Positions 55,351 through 64,000 of a stretch of 64,000 bases of DNA are shown here, piece after piece. Within the stretch, counting starts at the first letter, position 1; each line of letters opens with the position of its first letter. Source of the stretch: Halochromatium roseum (GTDB lineage: Bacteria > Pseudomonadota > Gammaproteobacteria > Chromatiales > Chromatiaceae); NCBI RefSeq assembly GCF_016653315.1, contig NZ_NHSH01000054.1:59967-123966 (forward strand). Reading direction: 5' to 3'. The notes beneath the pieces are model-generated. The model worked only from the letters and a program-made list of their open reading frames with translations, searched no databases and was not told where the DNA came from. Made by a program: the position numbers and the translations under genes.

Positions 55351-57117
55351 TCATACCGCAGTCGGTTCCAGCAGGCGCACCATCTGCCGATAGGGGCCAT
55401 CGCGCTCGATCAGCTCGGCATGAGAGCCGGATTCGACGATGCGCCCACCGTCGATGACCAGGATGCGATCGGCATTGCGCACCGTGCTCAACCGATGCGC
55501 GATCACCAGCATTGAGCGGCCCTCGGCGAGCTGGTCGAGCGCCCGCTGCACCAAAGCCTCGCTGGCAGGGTCGAGGCTGGCGGTCGCCTCATCGAGGATC
55601 ACCAGTCGGGCATCACGCAAGAAGGCGCGCGCTAGGGCAACGCGCTGGATCTGGCCGCCGGAGAGCCCGGCGCCACGCTCGCCGACCGTCGTCTCATAGC
55701 CGCGTGGCAGCCGATCGATGAACTCGGCGGCCTGCGCGCGCTCGGCGGCTTGGCGCACCTCGGCAAGGCTCGCATCAGCTAGACCGAGGCGGATGTTGTC
55801 AGCGATCGTGCCCTGGAACAGCCGCGGCTGTTGGGGGAGCCAAGCGAGCCGCCGGCGCCAGTCGTCGATCGCTAGCGCATTGAGGTCTTCGCCATCGATG
55901 CTGATGCGACCTGCCTCTGGCCGGATGAAGCCGAGCAAGAGGTTTGCGACCGTCGTCTTGCCGGCACCGCTCGGCCCAACCAGGGCGACACGCTCGCCGG
56001 GCTTGATCTCGAGCTCTGCGCCAGCGAGCGCGGGTCGACCTGGCTCATAACTGAACGAGACGTCCTCGAAGCGGATGTGCAGCGGGCTGTCCGCGCTCAG
56101 GCGGGCACGCTGTTGTGGGGGTGCCGGCAGTTCGGTATCCATCACCGCGACCAGGCGCTCGGCGGCGGCGATCGCCTCCATTCGCCCATGATAGTGGGTG
56201 CCGAGATTGCGCAGCGGCGCATAGAACTCGGGCGCTAGCAGCAGGATGAAGAAGCCGGTGACGAAGCTGATCTCCGGTGGCGCGATCAGATCTGGGATCG
56301 GCAGGTCCAGCTGATAGAGTCGGAAGCCGATGAAGACCGCGATGATGGCAATGCCCAGGGTCGAGAACAGCTCGAGCACCGCCGAGGTCAAGAAAGCGAC
56401 GCGCAGGACGCGCATGGTGCTGGCGCGATAGTCATCGGAGATGCGCGCGATCACCTCGGCCTCGCGCCGGCTGGCGTTGAACAGCTTCAGCGTCGTCATG
56501 CCCTGGATGACATCGAGGAAATGCGCGCCCATGCGGGCTAGCTCCTTCCAGAGCTGCTGATTCAGCCGCTCGACGCCGCTGCCGATCAGGATCATGAACA
56601 CCGGGATCAATGGCGCGGTCACCAGCATGATCAGCGCCGAGAGCCAGTCCAGCGGTAGCACCACGATCAGGATCGCCAGCGGGATCAGCGCGGTCAGCGA
56701 CATCGCCGGCAGATAGCGTGAGTAGTAGGCCTCGACGGCTTCGATGCCACGGGTCAGATCCTCGGCGATGGCGCCGCTGCGCTGTCCGGCCATCCAGGCC
56801 GGGCCAGCGGCCTGGATATGGCGATAAAGCCGATCGCGCAGACTGATCTTGACCTGCGCCGCGGCACGGAAGGCGCTCTGCTCCGAGGCCCAGGCGATGC
56901 CTGCGCGCACCGCGAAGAGCACGAGCAGGGGCCAGAGCCAGGGCGCAACCTTGGCTAAGCCGACGTCATCAAAGACCACTGCATTGATAATCCGGGCGAG
57001 CAGCCAGGCCTGCAGGATCAGCAGCACCCCGTTACCGAGGCCCAGTCCGACCGAAAGCCGCAGCCAGCGCGAGGCAAGCGGCTTCTGGTCATCCAGCAGG
57101 GTGCGGGGAGCAGTCAA
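55351..57117 (-). CDS. cydD: Heterodimeric thiol exporter subunit CydD
   Basis: 588 residues. The TM domain with SEQSAFRAAAQVKISLRDRL and AMSLTALIPLAILIVVLPLD WLSALIMLVTAPLIPVFMIL IGSG is typical of CydD. The ATPase has Walker A VGPSGAGKTTVANLLLGF and signature GAGLSGGQIQRVALARAFLR. The track start is a TTG at 57117; a later start is possible. It lies 12 bases after the lipocalin gene. Confidence 0.95.
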   Translation of the reverse strand: MTAPRTLLDDQKPLASRWLRLSVGLGLGNGVLLILQAWLLARIINAVVFDDVGLAKVAPWLWPLLVLFAVRAGIAWASEQSAFRAAAQVKISLRDRLYRHIQAAGPAWMAGQRSGAIAEDLTRGIEAVEAYYSRYLPAMSLTALIPLAILIVVLPLDWLSALIMLVTAPLIPVFMILIGSGVERLNQQLWKELARMGAHFLDVIQGMTTLKLFNASRREAEVIARISDDYRASTMRVLRVAFLTSAVLELFSTLGIAIIAVFIGFRLYQLDLPIPDLIAPPEISFVTGFFILLLAPEFYAPLRNLGTHYHGRMEAIAAAERLVAVMDTELPAPPQQRARLSADSPLHIRFEDVSFSYEPGRPALAGAELEIKPGERVALVGPSGAGKTTVANLLLGFIRPEAGRISIDGEDLNALAIDDWRRRLAWLPQQPRLFQGTIADNIRLGLADASLAEVRQAAERAQAAEFIDRLPRGYETTVGERGAGLSGGQIQRVALARAFLRDARLVILDEATASLDPASEALVQRALDQLAEGRSMLVIAHRLSTVRNADRILVIDGGRIVESGSHAELIERDGPYRQMVRLLEPTAV

Positions 57118-57129
57118 ACTCGAGCCTGC

Positions 57130-57675
57130 TCAACCGCGCTGTTGGGGCACGCGTTGCAGCTTGTTCGGATCGTAGCCGACGCTCTTGATGAAGGCCTTCA
57201 TCTCCTCGAATTCCGCATCGCTGAAGTCGGGCGTTCTCGACATCACCCACACATAGTCACGTTTTGCGCGCCCAATCACCGTGGTCTGATAGTCGTCATC
57301 GAGATAGATGATGCGGAAGTCGGCCTTGATCGGCCAGATGAACTGCATCCCCCAGCGAGCGTTGGTCGTCGTATCGAGCACGAAGCCCTTCGGATGATGG
57401 ACCTTCTGCGGGCCGTCAAAGGCATCCTGATTAAAGGTGAAGGTGGTGGCGATGGTGCCATCGGGATTCAGCGCATAGGACTCGACGGCATTGTGCGCGC
57501 CCTTCTCGACGAAGGTTGGGATGTTCGCGACCACATACCAATCGCCCATGAAATGCGCTAGGTCAACTCGATCGACCGTCTTCATCGGTTCGCCTCCAGT
57601 TTCGATACAGCCGCTGAGCAGACTGAGGATGCCAGCCGCGAGCAGCAGTCGCAGCGCCAGTGGGAATCGACGCAT
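57130..57675 (-). CDS. Outer-membrane lipocalin (Blc-like)
   Basis: 181 residues. A signal peptide with lipobox LLSGC gives Cys23 as the lipidated residue. The lipocalin first motif FMGDWYVVANIPTFVEKGAH and the later FRIIYLDDDYQTTVIGRAKR DYVWVMSR match bacterial lipocalins (Blc), which bind lipids or lysophospholipids at the outer membrane. Its ATG overlaps the stop of the upstream gene. Confidence 0.92.
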   Translation of the reverse strand: MRRFPLALRLLLAAGILSLLSGCIETGGEPMKTVDRVDLAHFMGDWYVVANIPTFVEKGAHNAVESYALNPDGTIATTFTFNQDAFDGPQKVHHPKGFVLDTTTNARWGMQFIWPIKADFRIIYLDDDYQTTVIGRAKRDYVWVMSRTPDFSDAEFEEMKAFIKSVGYDPNKLQRVPQQRG

Positions 57676-58337
57676 CAGAGTCTCCGGTAGATCAGTTGAG
57701 CACCTTTGCCCGTATCGCTGGCGAGCCGCACCCAGCCCAGCTCGTCGTTATACCAGAGGTTGATGGTCAGTTCGTCGGTGACCAGTTCGAAACGGGTCGC
57801 CTCGACCTCGCTGCCGTTGACGGCGACCTGCTCTGCTCCGCGCCGTTGCACGCTGACTGCTTCGAGCTCTCCAGTTTGTGGATTCAGGAGCTTGGGCTGC
57901 TGCAGGATGGCTGAGTCCCAGTAGGCAAAGGTCTTGACGCAGCCATCGAATTGTTCGACCTCCTCGCCGCGATCAACGCGGAAGCCATTGTTGACCGCCG
58001 AGCCGTCGATCTTATAGCGGGTGCCATTGTCATCGGTGGTCGAGCTGAGTCGTTGCAGGCAGCCGTTGCGAAACAGCTCGTTGCTCTGGTGGCGATAACG
58101 GTAGGCGGTGATGAATAGGAAATCGACCTCGAATTCGGCCTGGCTGGTGACCCGTTGTTGATCGCCGCTGACATCGATATCAAAGCGATGCTCGCCGATC
58201 GGTCTGTCGTCGAGCAGGACCTCGAAGCGAAAGGTCTGATCGACCGACGCGCTTGCTGAGAAGCCGGTCAGGGTTAAAGGTAAGGCCAGTGCCAAGAGAC
58301 CGCCGACGAGGGCAGGCCGGACGCGTTGATTGAACAT
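57675..58337 (-). CDS. Secreted protein of unknown function (DUF6134-like)
   Basis: 220 residues from the ATG at 58337, which has GGAG 7 bases upstream. An N-terminal signal peptide (ALVGGLLALALPLTLTGFSA SAS) precedes a beta-rich domain (FRFEVLLDDRPIGEHRFDID, LTINLWYNDELGWVRLAS). Two cysteines (in NGCLQRL and DGCVKTF) could form a disulfide. It is coupled to the lipocalin by an ATGA overlap, suggesting a shared envelope role. The family name is tentative. Confidence 0.7.
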   Translation of the reverse strand: MFNQRVRPALVGGLLALALPLTLTGFSASASVDQTFRFEVLLDDRPIGEHRFDIDVSGDQQRVTSQAEFEVDFLFITAYRYRHQSNELFRNGCLQRLSSTTDDNGTRYKIDGSAVNNGFRVDRGEEVEQFDGCVKTFAYWDSAILQQPKLLNPQTGELEAVSVQRRGAEQVAVNGSEVEATRFELVTDELTINLWYNDELGWVRLASDTGKGAQLIYRRL

Positions 58338-58409
58338 CGGGAGGCTCCAGGAGACAGCATGATCGTGAAACAAGCGCCTTATTGCCCGGCTGGTGACTCA
58401 CTATGGGCG

Positions 58410-59198
58410 TCAGTTGCCGTTTGGATAAGCGCGCGGTGGTCCAGGGAAAAAGGCATTGGTTCGGCGGATATAGTCTCGATAAGCGGGTCTGCGCTCGGCA
58501 ATGTCTGTTTCCAACAGTGCAACCCCTGAAACCCGCAGCAATAACAGCGTCACTAGGACCGGCCCCAGGAGGCTCCACCAGGCCCCGGCGGCAAAGGCGA
58601 GCAGGTAGAAGCCCCACCAGATACAGGCCTCGCCAAAGTAGTTCGGGTGGCGTGTATAGCGCCACAGGCCCCGGTCGAGCACCTGCCCTTGGCTCAGCGG
58701 ATGGGCCTTGAAGGCGGCGAGCTGTTGATCGCCGATGGCTTCGAAACCGAATCCGATGAGCCAGAGCAGCACGCCCAGATAGTCGAGCCAGCCGAGTGGC
58801 GCCGAGCCGAGGATGCCACCGAGCAGCGGCAGTGAGATCACCCAGGCCAAGATCGCCTGCAACCCAAACACCAGATAGAGACTCTTGAACCAGAATCCAG
58901 GCTCGTGCTCGGCGCGCATCGCCTGGTAGCGACGGTCTTCTGCTTGGCCCCTGTTGCGCAGGGTAATGAATACCGAGAGCCGGGTGGCCCAGACCGTGAC
59001 CAGGAACAGCAGGATGTACGCACGCGCCGCGAGCGTTGGCGCCCAAGTGATGTAGACCATCGTCAGCACAAGAAAGAACAGCGACCAGAGGCTGTCGACC
59101 AGGCTCACATTGCGCGCTGGGATGCTGATCAGCCAAGCGCTGATGGCGAGCGCGAGGACGACGGCAAGGCCCGCGGCGTAGATGTTGAGGTCAAACAT
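58410..59198 (-). CDS. Membrane protein of the DUF1295 / steroid-reductase-like family
   Basis: 262 residues with about six or seven TM helices. The C-terminal motif LDRGLWRYTRHPNYFGEACI WWGFY is the NADPH/cofactor-binding signature of the isoprenylcysteine methyltransferase / 5-alpha-reductase-like fold. It is adjacent to the secreted pair at 57130-58337 on the same strand. Substrate unknown; a lipid or steroid-like acceptor is possible. Confidence 0.82.
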   Translation of the reverse strand: MFDLNIYAAGLAVVLALAISAWLISIPARNVSLVDSLWSLFFLVLTMVYITWAPTLAARAYILLFLVTVWATRLSVFITLRNRGQAEDRRYQAMRAEHEPGFWFKSLYLVFGLQAILAWVISLPLLGGILGSAPLGWLDYLGVLLWLIGFGFEAIGDQQLAAFKAHPLSQGQVLDRGLWRYTRHPNYFGEACIWWGFYLLAFAAGAWWSLLGPVLVTLLLLRVSGVALLETDIAERRPAYRDYIRRTNAFFPGPPRAYPNGN

Positions 59199-59278
59199 GC
59201 TGCCGTTGTGCTCCGGCGGTGAGAAGACGTTGCGAATCGGTCAGCGAGTCTGGGTTGAGGACAGGTCTGGACTGGGGG

Positions 59279-60961
59279 TCAGTGTGCACTCGCTGTTGCC
59301 AGATCCTCTTTCGAGGCCTCGAGCATGGCCTGGATATGCGCTGGCTCGATGCGCGTCATCAGTGGCTTGAACTTGGCGATCTTCTGGTCAAGCAGCGGCG
59401 TGGCGAGCGCGTTCCAGGTCAGCGGCTCGATCCGCAAGAACTGCTCGGCAGCCTCCGCGGTGCCGGGCAGGATCGGCTTCAGCCAGCCGATCAGCAGCCG
59501 GAATAGGTTCAGTCCTTGAGTGCAGATGCCCTGCAGCTCGGCCTCACGTCCCTCCTGTTTGGCGACGACCCAGGGCGCCTGCTCGTCGATGTACTGATTG
59601 GCGCGATCGGCCAGCGTCATGATCTCGCGCACCGCGCGACTGTATTCGCGCGCCTCGAAGGCCGCGGCGATCGGGCCGTTGGCGGCGACGAAGGTCTCGA
59701 ACAGCGCGCGGTCGGGCAGTTCAGCCGCGAGCCGGCCGTCGAAGCGCTTGGTGATAAAGCCTGCGGTACGGCTGGCGATGTTGACCACCTTGCCGACCAG
59801 GTCCGAGTTCACCCGCGCCTGGAAGTCATCCAGGCTGAGATCGATGTCGTCGACACCGGCGCTGAGCTTGGCGGCGAAGTAGTAGCGCAGGTACTCGGGG
59901 TTGAGGTGCTCCAAATAGGTCCGCGCCTTGATGAAGGTGCCGCGCGACTTCGACATCTTCTGGCCGTCGACGGTCAGGAAACCATGCGCAAAGACCGCGG
60001 TTGGGGGGCGGAAGCCAGCGCCGTGTAGCATCGCCGGCCAGAACAGCGCATGGAAATAGATGATGTCCTTGCCGATGAAGTGATAGACCTCGGCGCTGCT
60101 GTCGGGCGCCCAGTAGTGGTTGAAGTCGAGCCCCGCGGCCTGGCCTTTGGCGCTGTCGCAGAGGTGCTGGAAGCTGGCCATGTAACCGATCGGGGCGTCG
60201 AGCCAGACGTAGAAGAACTTGCCGGGGTGGTCCGGGATCTCGAAGCCGAAGTAGGGCGCGTCGCGGGAGATGTCCCACTCCTGCAGCCCGGCATCGAACC
60301 ATTCGTCGAGCTTGTTGGCGACCTGCCCCTGCAGGCTGCCGCCACGGGTCCAGGCCTTGAGCATGGGCTCGAAATCGGCCAGGCGGAAGAAATAGTGCTC
60401 GGAGCTGCGCTGCTCGGGCACGGCGCCGGAGACCGCCGAGCGTGGATTTTTCAGCTCGGCGGGCGAGTAACTGGCGCCGCAGGCCTCGCAGTTGTCGCCG
60501 TATTGGTCGGCTGCACCGCACTTTGGGCACTCGCCTTTGATGAACCGATCCGGCAGGAACATCTGCTCGAGCGGATCATAGGCCTGCTCGATCGTTCGCT
60601 TGGCGATATGACCTGCGTCGCGATTGCGCTCGTAGATGAGGGTCGCGAAGTGGCGGTTCTCGTCGGAATGGGTCGAGTGGTAGTTGTCGAAGGCAACGCG
60701 GAAGCCGGCGAAATCGGCGCGATGCTCTTCGGCGACGCGAGCGATCAGTGCCTCTGGGGTGATGCCTTCCTGGCGCGCCTTGAGCATGATCGGCGTGCCA
60801 TGGGCGTCGTCAGCGCAGACGTACCAGCAGTTCTCGCCGCGCATCTTCTGGAAGCGCGTCCAGATGTCGGTCTGGATATACTCCACCAGGTGGCCGATAT
60901 GGATCGGGCCATTGGCGTAGGGGAGTGCGCTGGTGACCAGGATGTCGCGGGCTTGAGTCAT
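59279..60961 (-). CDS. metG: Methionyl-tRNA synthetase, short form
   Basis: 560 residues from the ATG at 60961; the frame stays open 744 bases upstream but that is antisense to mrp. HIGH motif as HIGH in [18 protein letters not shown] motif in [11 protein letters not shown]. The zinc knuckle has [18 protein letters not shown]. It ends after the anticodon-binding helical domain, without the about 110-residue C-terminal tRNA-binding dimerisation domain of E. coli MetG (677 residues). It is divergent from mrp, as in E. coli. Confidence 0.96.
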   Translation of the reverse strand: MTQARDILVTSALPYANGPIHIGHLVEYIQTDIWTRFQKMRGENCWYVCADDAHGTPIMLKARQEGITPEALIARVAEEHRADFAGFRVAFDNYHSTHSDENRHFATLIYERNRDAGHIAKRTIEQAYDPLEQMFLPDRFIKGECPKCGAADQYGDNCEACGASYSPAELKNPRSAVSGAVPEQRSSEHYFFRLADFEPMLKAWTRGGSLQGQVANKLDEWFDAGLQEWDISRDAPYFGFEIPDHPGKFFYVWLDAPIGYMASFQHLCDSAKGQAAGLDFNHYWAPDSSAEVYHFIGKDIIYFHALFWPAMLHGAGFRPPTAVFAHGFLTVDGQKMSKSRGTFIKARTYLEHLNPEYLRYYFAAKLSAGVDDIDLSLDDFQARVNSDLVGKVVNIASRTAGFITKRFDGRLAAELPDRALFETFVAANGPIAAAFEAREYSRAVREIMTLADRANQYIDEQAPWVVAKQEGREAELQGICTQGLNLFRLLIGWLKPILPGTAEAAEQFLRIEPLTWNALATPLLDQKIAKFKPLMTRIEPAHIQAMLEASKEDLATASAH

Positions 60962-61195
60962 TGCGGAGGGCTCTGGGGTTAGAGGGTTTAGTGCACTACG
61001 CAGCTTCGTTAGTTTATCAAGCAGCGCTGAGCAGATCGTCAAGCAGGCTTGAATTAGCGAATGCTGATACCAGTTCGAGTGCCAGCGACGGGGCCGGCTG
61101 ATCAAGCTCGATTTGAGCAAGGTTCGGTACCCGCATCCTACAGAATCATGCCAGCCCGCGGGCCACCGCGATCGCCAAAGACAACGGAGTTCTCC

Positions 61196-62287
61196 ATGAC
61201 CGAAGTGACCAAAGAGACTGTTGAAGCCGCCATCAAGGGCTACACCGAGCCGCATCTGGGCCGGGACTTGGTCTCCGCCAACTGCATCAAGGGTGTCGAG
61301 ATCGAGGGTGACCAGGTTAAGGTGAAGGTGCTGCTTGGCTTTCCAGCGGATGGGGTCAAGCAAGCGATCGCTGATGCAGTCAAGGCGCAGGTTGAGGGCA
61401 TGGATGGCGTCAGCATGGCGCAGGTCGATGTCGGCTGGCAGGTCAAGGCGCACTCGGTGCAGAAATCGCTGAAGCCGATCGACAGCGTCAAGAACATTAT
61501 TGCCGTGGCCTCCGGCAAGGGCGGCGTGGGTAAATCCACCACCGCGGTCAACCTGGCGCTGGCACTGGCCGCCGAAGGCGCCAAGGTCGGTATCCTCGAC
61601 GCCGACATCTACGGCCCGTCGCAGCCGCGCATGCTCGGCGTCTCCGGCAAGCCGGAATCCAAGGATGGCAAGAGCCTTGAACCGATGGTCAGCCACGGCG
61701 TGCAAACCATGTCGATCGGCTTCCTGATCGAGGAAGAGACGCCGATGATCTGGCGCGGCCCCATGGTCACCCAGGCGCTCGAGCAGCTGCTGAACGATAC
61801 CAACTGGTCGGAGCTCGATTATCTGGTTATCGACCTACCGCCAGGCACCGGTGATACCCAGCTGACGCTGGCGCAGAAGGTGCCGGTCTCGGGCGCTGTC
61901 ATCGTCACCACGCCGCAGGATATCGCCCTACTGGACGCGCGCAAGGGCTTGAAGATGTTCCAGAAGGTCGAGGTGCCGGTGCTTGGCATCGTCGAGAACA
62001 TGAGCATCCACATCTGCTCCAAGTGCGGGCATGAAGAGCACATCTTCGGCCAGGGTGGCGGCGAGAACATGTCGCAGCAGTATGGTGTTGACATGCTCGG
62101 CTCGCTCCCGCTCGATATCCAAATCCGCGAGGAGACCGATGGCGGCAAGCCGACGGTGGTCGCCGATCCGGAATCGCGCATCAGCGAGCTCTATCGTGAG
62201 ATCGCCCGCAAGACCGCCGCCAAGCTCTCGCTGCAGGCGAAGGACTATGCGGCCAAGTTCCCGCGGATTGTGATCCAGAACAACTAG
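61196..62287 (+). CDS. mrp: Iron-sulfur cluster carrier Mrp/ApbC
   Basis: 363 residues. The N-terminal MIP18-like domain spans about 1-90. The P-loop ATPase domain has the deviant Walker [20 protein letters not shown] and [16 protein letters not shown]; the cluster-binding CxxC is in [10 protein letters not shown]. It transfers [4Fe-4S] clusters. The start chosen is the ATG at 61196, which gives the family's normal N-terminus ([16 protein letters not shown]). It is followed by a terminator. Confidence 0.96.
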   Translation: MTEVTKETVEAAIKGYTEPHLGRDLVSANCIKGVEIEGDQVKVKVLLGFPADGVKQAIADAVKAQVEGMDGVSMAQVDVGWQVKAHSVQKSLKPIDSVKNIIAVASGKGGVGKSTTAVNLALALAAEGAKVGILDADIYGPSQPRMLGVSGKPESKDGKSLEPMVSHGVQTMSIGFLIEEETPMIWRGPMVTQALEQLLNDTNWSELDYLVIDLPPGTGDTQLTLAQKVPVSGAVIVTTPQDIALLDARKGLKMFQKVEVPVLGIVENMSIHICSKCGHEEHIFGQGGGENMSQQYGVDMLGSLPLDIQIREETDGGKPTVVADPESRISELYREIARKTAAKLSLQAKDYAAKFPRIVIQNN

Positions 62288-62319
62288 ACGCTACACACGT
62301 CACCGCACCCCACCACTGC

Positions 62320-62352
62320 AAGCCGCTGAGAGATCAGCGGCTTTGCTTTTTT
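62320..62352 (+). terminator. Rho-independent terminator after mrp
   Basis: A perfect 10-base stem AAGCCGCTGA (62320-62329) with TCAGCGGCTT (62334-62343) and a GAGA loop is followed by TTTGCTTTTTT. It ends mrp transcription. Confidence 0.92.
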
Positions 62353-62363
62353 CACTCCGCTGA

Positions 62364-62391
62364 TTTGCGTTCCTGATCCGCTGGGCTACAC
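62364..62391 (+). promoter_or_regulatory. Possible sigma-70 promoter of the integrase gene
   Basis: TTGCGT, 16 bases, TACACT lies about 90 bases before the integrase ATG. A small inverted repeat CCCGA-3-TCGGG at 62431-62443 lies between and could be an operator. Both are matches by eye. Confidence 0.35.
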
Positions 62392-62479
62392 TGCTTCTTG
62401 AGTATTGTCCGGGTACCCTCAACGCCACCTCCCGAAAATCGGGAATGGGCAGGTACTCACATCACCATGAGCAGGCCCT

Positions 62480-63718
62480 ATGCCCCGGAAGACCGCGATC
62501 CCGCTGACTCGCTCGCGCATCGAGCGCCTTCGCCACGACCCGCAAGGCCCGCAGCAGCAGTTCCTGTGGGACGCTCAGGTACCCGGTCTTGGTGTCATGA
62601 TCCAGGCGACCGGGTTCAAGAGCTACGTCGTCCGCTACCGCCTGCAGGGTGTCGCGCGTCGAATGACGATCGCGCAGGTCGGCGCCATCAGCCTAGATGC
62701 CGCCCGCGAGCTGGCCCGTCGTGCCACCGAGCAGGCCCTGGCCGGTACCGATCCGCTCAAGGCCAAGCGCGAGCGCCCGGAGCGACCCGTCACGCTCGCC
62801 GATCTGCACCAGCGCTACACCGCGACGGTGTATTTCAAATCCCGCAGCGATGACTTTCAGCGCAACTTTCAATCGACCATGCGCCGCTATGTGCTGCCGT
62901 CGCTCGGCGGTAAGGCGCTGGTCGAGATCAATCGCGCCGATGTCCGCGCCATCGTTGACCGACTGATCGACCAGGGAAAGGAGGGCATGGCCAAGGGCGC
63001 CCTGACCCATCTACGTGTCTTGTTTGGTCACGCCATTGATCTCGAGCTACTCCAGTTCTCACCGGCCGACAGGATCAAGCTGCAGCTGACCGGCACTGGC
63101 CGGCGCGAGTTCTGGCTGCAGAGCGCTGAGGAGCTGCGCCAAGCGTGGTACCTCCCGGCACGGCCCCAGGTCCGCGCCATGGTGCGATGGTGCCTGTTGA
63201 CCGGCTGCCGTCGCGACGAGGCTCGCCTAGCGCACTGGCTACAGATCGCCGATGAGCCCGAGATCGGCGAAGTCTGGACGGTGACCGACACCAAAGCCGG
63301 GCGCCCGCTCGTGCTGCCTGTCACCAAGCCGATGCGCGAGGTACTGGATGAGATGCGCGCCACATTCCCCGGCGCCCCGTTCCTGTTTCCCGGCCTGACT
63401 GACAACCTGCAGCCGATTGCTCGCGGCTCATCCGACTGGGTGTTGCGCTCCAGCACTGGCGACGGCAGCAACGCCCGTCCGGGCTGGGGCTGGCACACGC
63501 TGCGGCACACCGTCGAGACCCACCTGGCGGAGCTGGGCATCAGCGCCGAGCATCGCGACCTCGTGTTGAATCACAAAGGCCGAGGTGGCGTCGGCGAGCG
63601 GTACCGGCATGGGCGCCAGCTTGACGCCAAGCGAGACGCCCTAGAGCGCTGGCATGACAGGATTTTTTCGCTGCTTTCAGCGTCGATTCAGAGCGCGATT
63701 CAGCCGCCTGATGTTTAG
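62480..63718 (+). CDS. Tyrosine-recombinase integrase (DUF4102-type)
   Basis: 412 residues. The N-terminal arm/DUF4102 domain spans about 1-95 (FLWDAQVPGLGVMIQATGFK SYVVRYRLQGVARRMTIAQV G), then a core-binding domain and a catalytic domain with Arg in LLTGCRRDEARL, HTLRHT (His339, Arg342), LNHKGRGG and the nucleophile Tyr375 in GERYRHG. It is intact. No tRNA gene or att repeat is visible nearby. It marks the left edge of an integrated element placed straight after the mrp terminator. Confidence 0.93.
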   Translation: MPRKTAIPLTRSRIERLRHDPQGPQQQFLWDAQVPGLGVMIQATGFKSYVVRYRLQGVARRMTIAQVGAISLDAARELARRATEQALAGTDPLKAKRERPERPVTLADLHQRYTATVYFKSRSDDFQRNFQSTMRRYVLPSLGGKALVEINRADVRAIVDRLIDQGKEGMAKGALTHLRVLFGHAIDLELLQFSPADRIKLQLTGTGRREFWLQSAEELRQAWYLPARPQVRAMVRWCLLTGCRRDEARLAHWLQIADEPEIGEVWTVTDTKAGRPLVLPVTKPMREVLDEMRATFPGAPFLFPGLTDNLQPIARGSSDWVLRSSTGDGSNARPGWGWHTLRHTVETHLAELGISAEHRDLVLNHKGRGGVGERYRHGRQLDAKRDALERWHDRIFSLLSASIQSAIQPPDV

Positions 63719-63831
63719 CAAATATATCGCAAATCTTTTGCAAATTGCTATATATATCAAATATTTAGGTTGACTGCGCCTGTTTGCCAGCGTATTTATA
63801 CGTTTACTAGCGACAACCTGAGAGGTGAACG
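63719..63831. other. AT-rich region after the integrase with GCAAAT repeats
   Basis: Starting inside the last codons of the integrase, GCAAATATATC, GCAAATC and GCAAATTGC follow each other, then an AT-rich run TATATATATCAAATATTT. It resembles an excisionase or regulator-binding zone next to an att end, but no core site can be named. Confidence 0.35.
63770..63798 (+). promoter_or_regulatory. Sigma-70 promoter upstream of the truncated small gene
   Basis: TTGACT (63770-63775), 17 bases, TATTTA (63793-63798), followed by GAGAGGTG at 63821 and the ATG at 63832. Spacing and boxes are close to consensus. Confidence 0.6.
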
Positions 63832-63903
63832 ATGGGAAAAAAGGTGACACGGGACATGGACCTAGCATCGCTGGGTAGTGCTCTAGACGTGGTTTATCCG
63901 TAA
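63832..63903 (+). pseudogene. 5' end of a small gene interrupted by an IS1-like element
   Basis: A 23-codon ORF (MGKKVTRDMDLASLGSALDV and 3 more) has a strong GAGAGGTG ribosome site and its own promoter. It stops shortly after GGTAGTG at 63874, the apparent left end of an IS1-like element. The first about 14 codons are therefore probably the start of a longer cargo gene of the integrase-bearing element. The product is not recognised. Confidence 0.5.
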
Positions 63904-64000
63904 AATCTGTAGAATAATATCGATATTTGCTTTTTATAAGGTTATTGTATGGCCGAGATCTCAGTGCTATGCCCGCAATGCGGTTCGGATCACGTCAAAA
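63874..64000 (+). mobile_element. Left end of an IS1-family element (runs off window)
   Basis: The sequence beginning GGTAGTGCTCTAG (63874) resembles IS1-family left ends, and the InsA-like gene begins 75 bases later. The right end is beyond the window, so the boundary is inferred from one side only. Confidence 0.5.
63949..64000 (+). CDS. IS1-family transposase InsA-like (partial)
   Basis: The window ends after 17 codons: MAEISVLCPQCGSDHVK. The CPxC zinc-ribbon start is typical of IS1 InsA and related transposase N-termini. The length and the rest of the gene are not visible. Confidence 0.65.
   Translation, partial: MAEISVLCPQCGSDHVK

Noticed and set aside
58180..59136. 318-residue frame overlapping the DUF1295 gene on the same strand
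   Set aside because: Same strand in another frame, Arg/Pro-rich with no recognisable domain, while the DUF1295 frame has coherent TM helices and a conserved motif.
60962..61705. 248-codon upstream extension of metG
   Set aside because: Antisense to mrp; MetG has its conserved start at 60961 followed by the HIGH region.
1..64000. tRNA, rRNA, riboswitch or CRISPR loci
   Set aside because: None recognised on reading both strands; absence by eye is not proof, and a tRNAscan/Infernal run would settle it.

Overview
The window comes from a Gammaproteobacterium. The evidence is a BamC lipoprotein gene, a bcp-gcvR-dapA-bamC block and a divergent metG/mrp pair (both arranged as in E. coli), CheZ, and an FlhDC master regulator. 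Moderately high GC, a secreted DsrE-family protein and many remnants of IS and Rpn-type genes make a Chromatiales (purple sulfur bacterium-like) host my best guess. That guess is inference; no 16S or photosynthesis gene is visible.

About 1-41400 is one almost uninterrupted flagellar and chemotaxis locus. On the minus strand, reading from 13744 down to 1, lie cheR, cheB, a chemoreceptor, cheY, cheZ, flhB, flhA, flhE, fliA, motA, motB, a second chemoreceptor, flhD and a partial flhC. A short minus-strand block flgA-flgM-flgN follows, divergent from the plus-strand rod/hook operon flgBCDEFGHIJKL (15921-27424). That operon runs head-on into the minus-strand operon fliFGHIJKLMNOPQR (40673-27432). 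fliE stands alone on the plus strand, divergent from fliF. The set builds the export gate (FlhAB, FliOPQR), the ATPase complex (FliHIJ), the C-ring and MS-ring (FliFGMN), rod, hook, hook-filament junction and stator, with the FlhDC / sigma-28 / FlgM control circuit. The gene content (flhDC and flhE present; flhF, flhG, fleQ not seen) resembles the enterobacterial peritrichous system rather than the polar one. Flagellin, FliD, FliS, CheA and CheW are not in the window.

41387-43443 is a small degraded island: a truncated PD-(D/E)XK-like gene, an Rpn-family C-terminal fragment and an intact IS630-family element. 43555-49038 carries a hybrid sensor kinase, an MFS transporter, a secreted DsrE-like protein and a PIN-PhoH ATPase. 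49177-53371 is bcp, gcvR, dapA, bamC and a metallo-hydrolase. 53420-61000 holds cydDC, a lipocalin, two uncharacterised proteins and metG. mrp (61196-62287) ends in a clear terminator. An integrase gene follows, then an AT-rich stretch, a promoter, and the start of a small gene apparently cut by an IS1-like element that runs off the end.

The most noteworthy points are: a very large FliK with about 80-residue tandem helical repeats; flhDC as the tail of a motAB-receptor gene run; a perfect sigma-28 promoter that forces a TTG start for flgM; two unannotated leader ORFs that both begin MKHLLHGN, differ only at synonymous sites over that stretch, and sit directly before phoH and bcp; and a duplicated DLWAxAMAEQ peptide in FliN.
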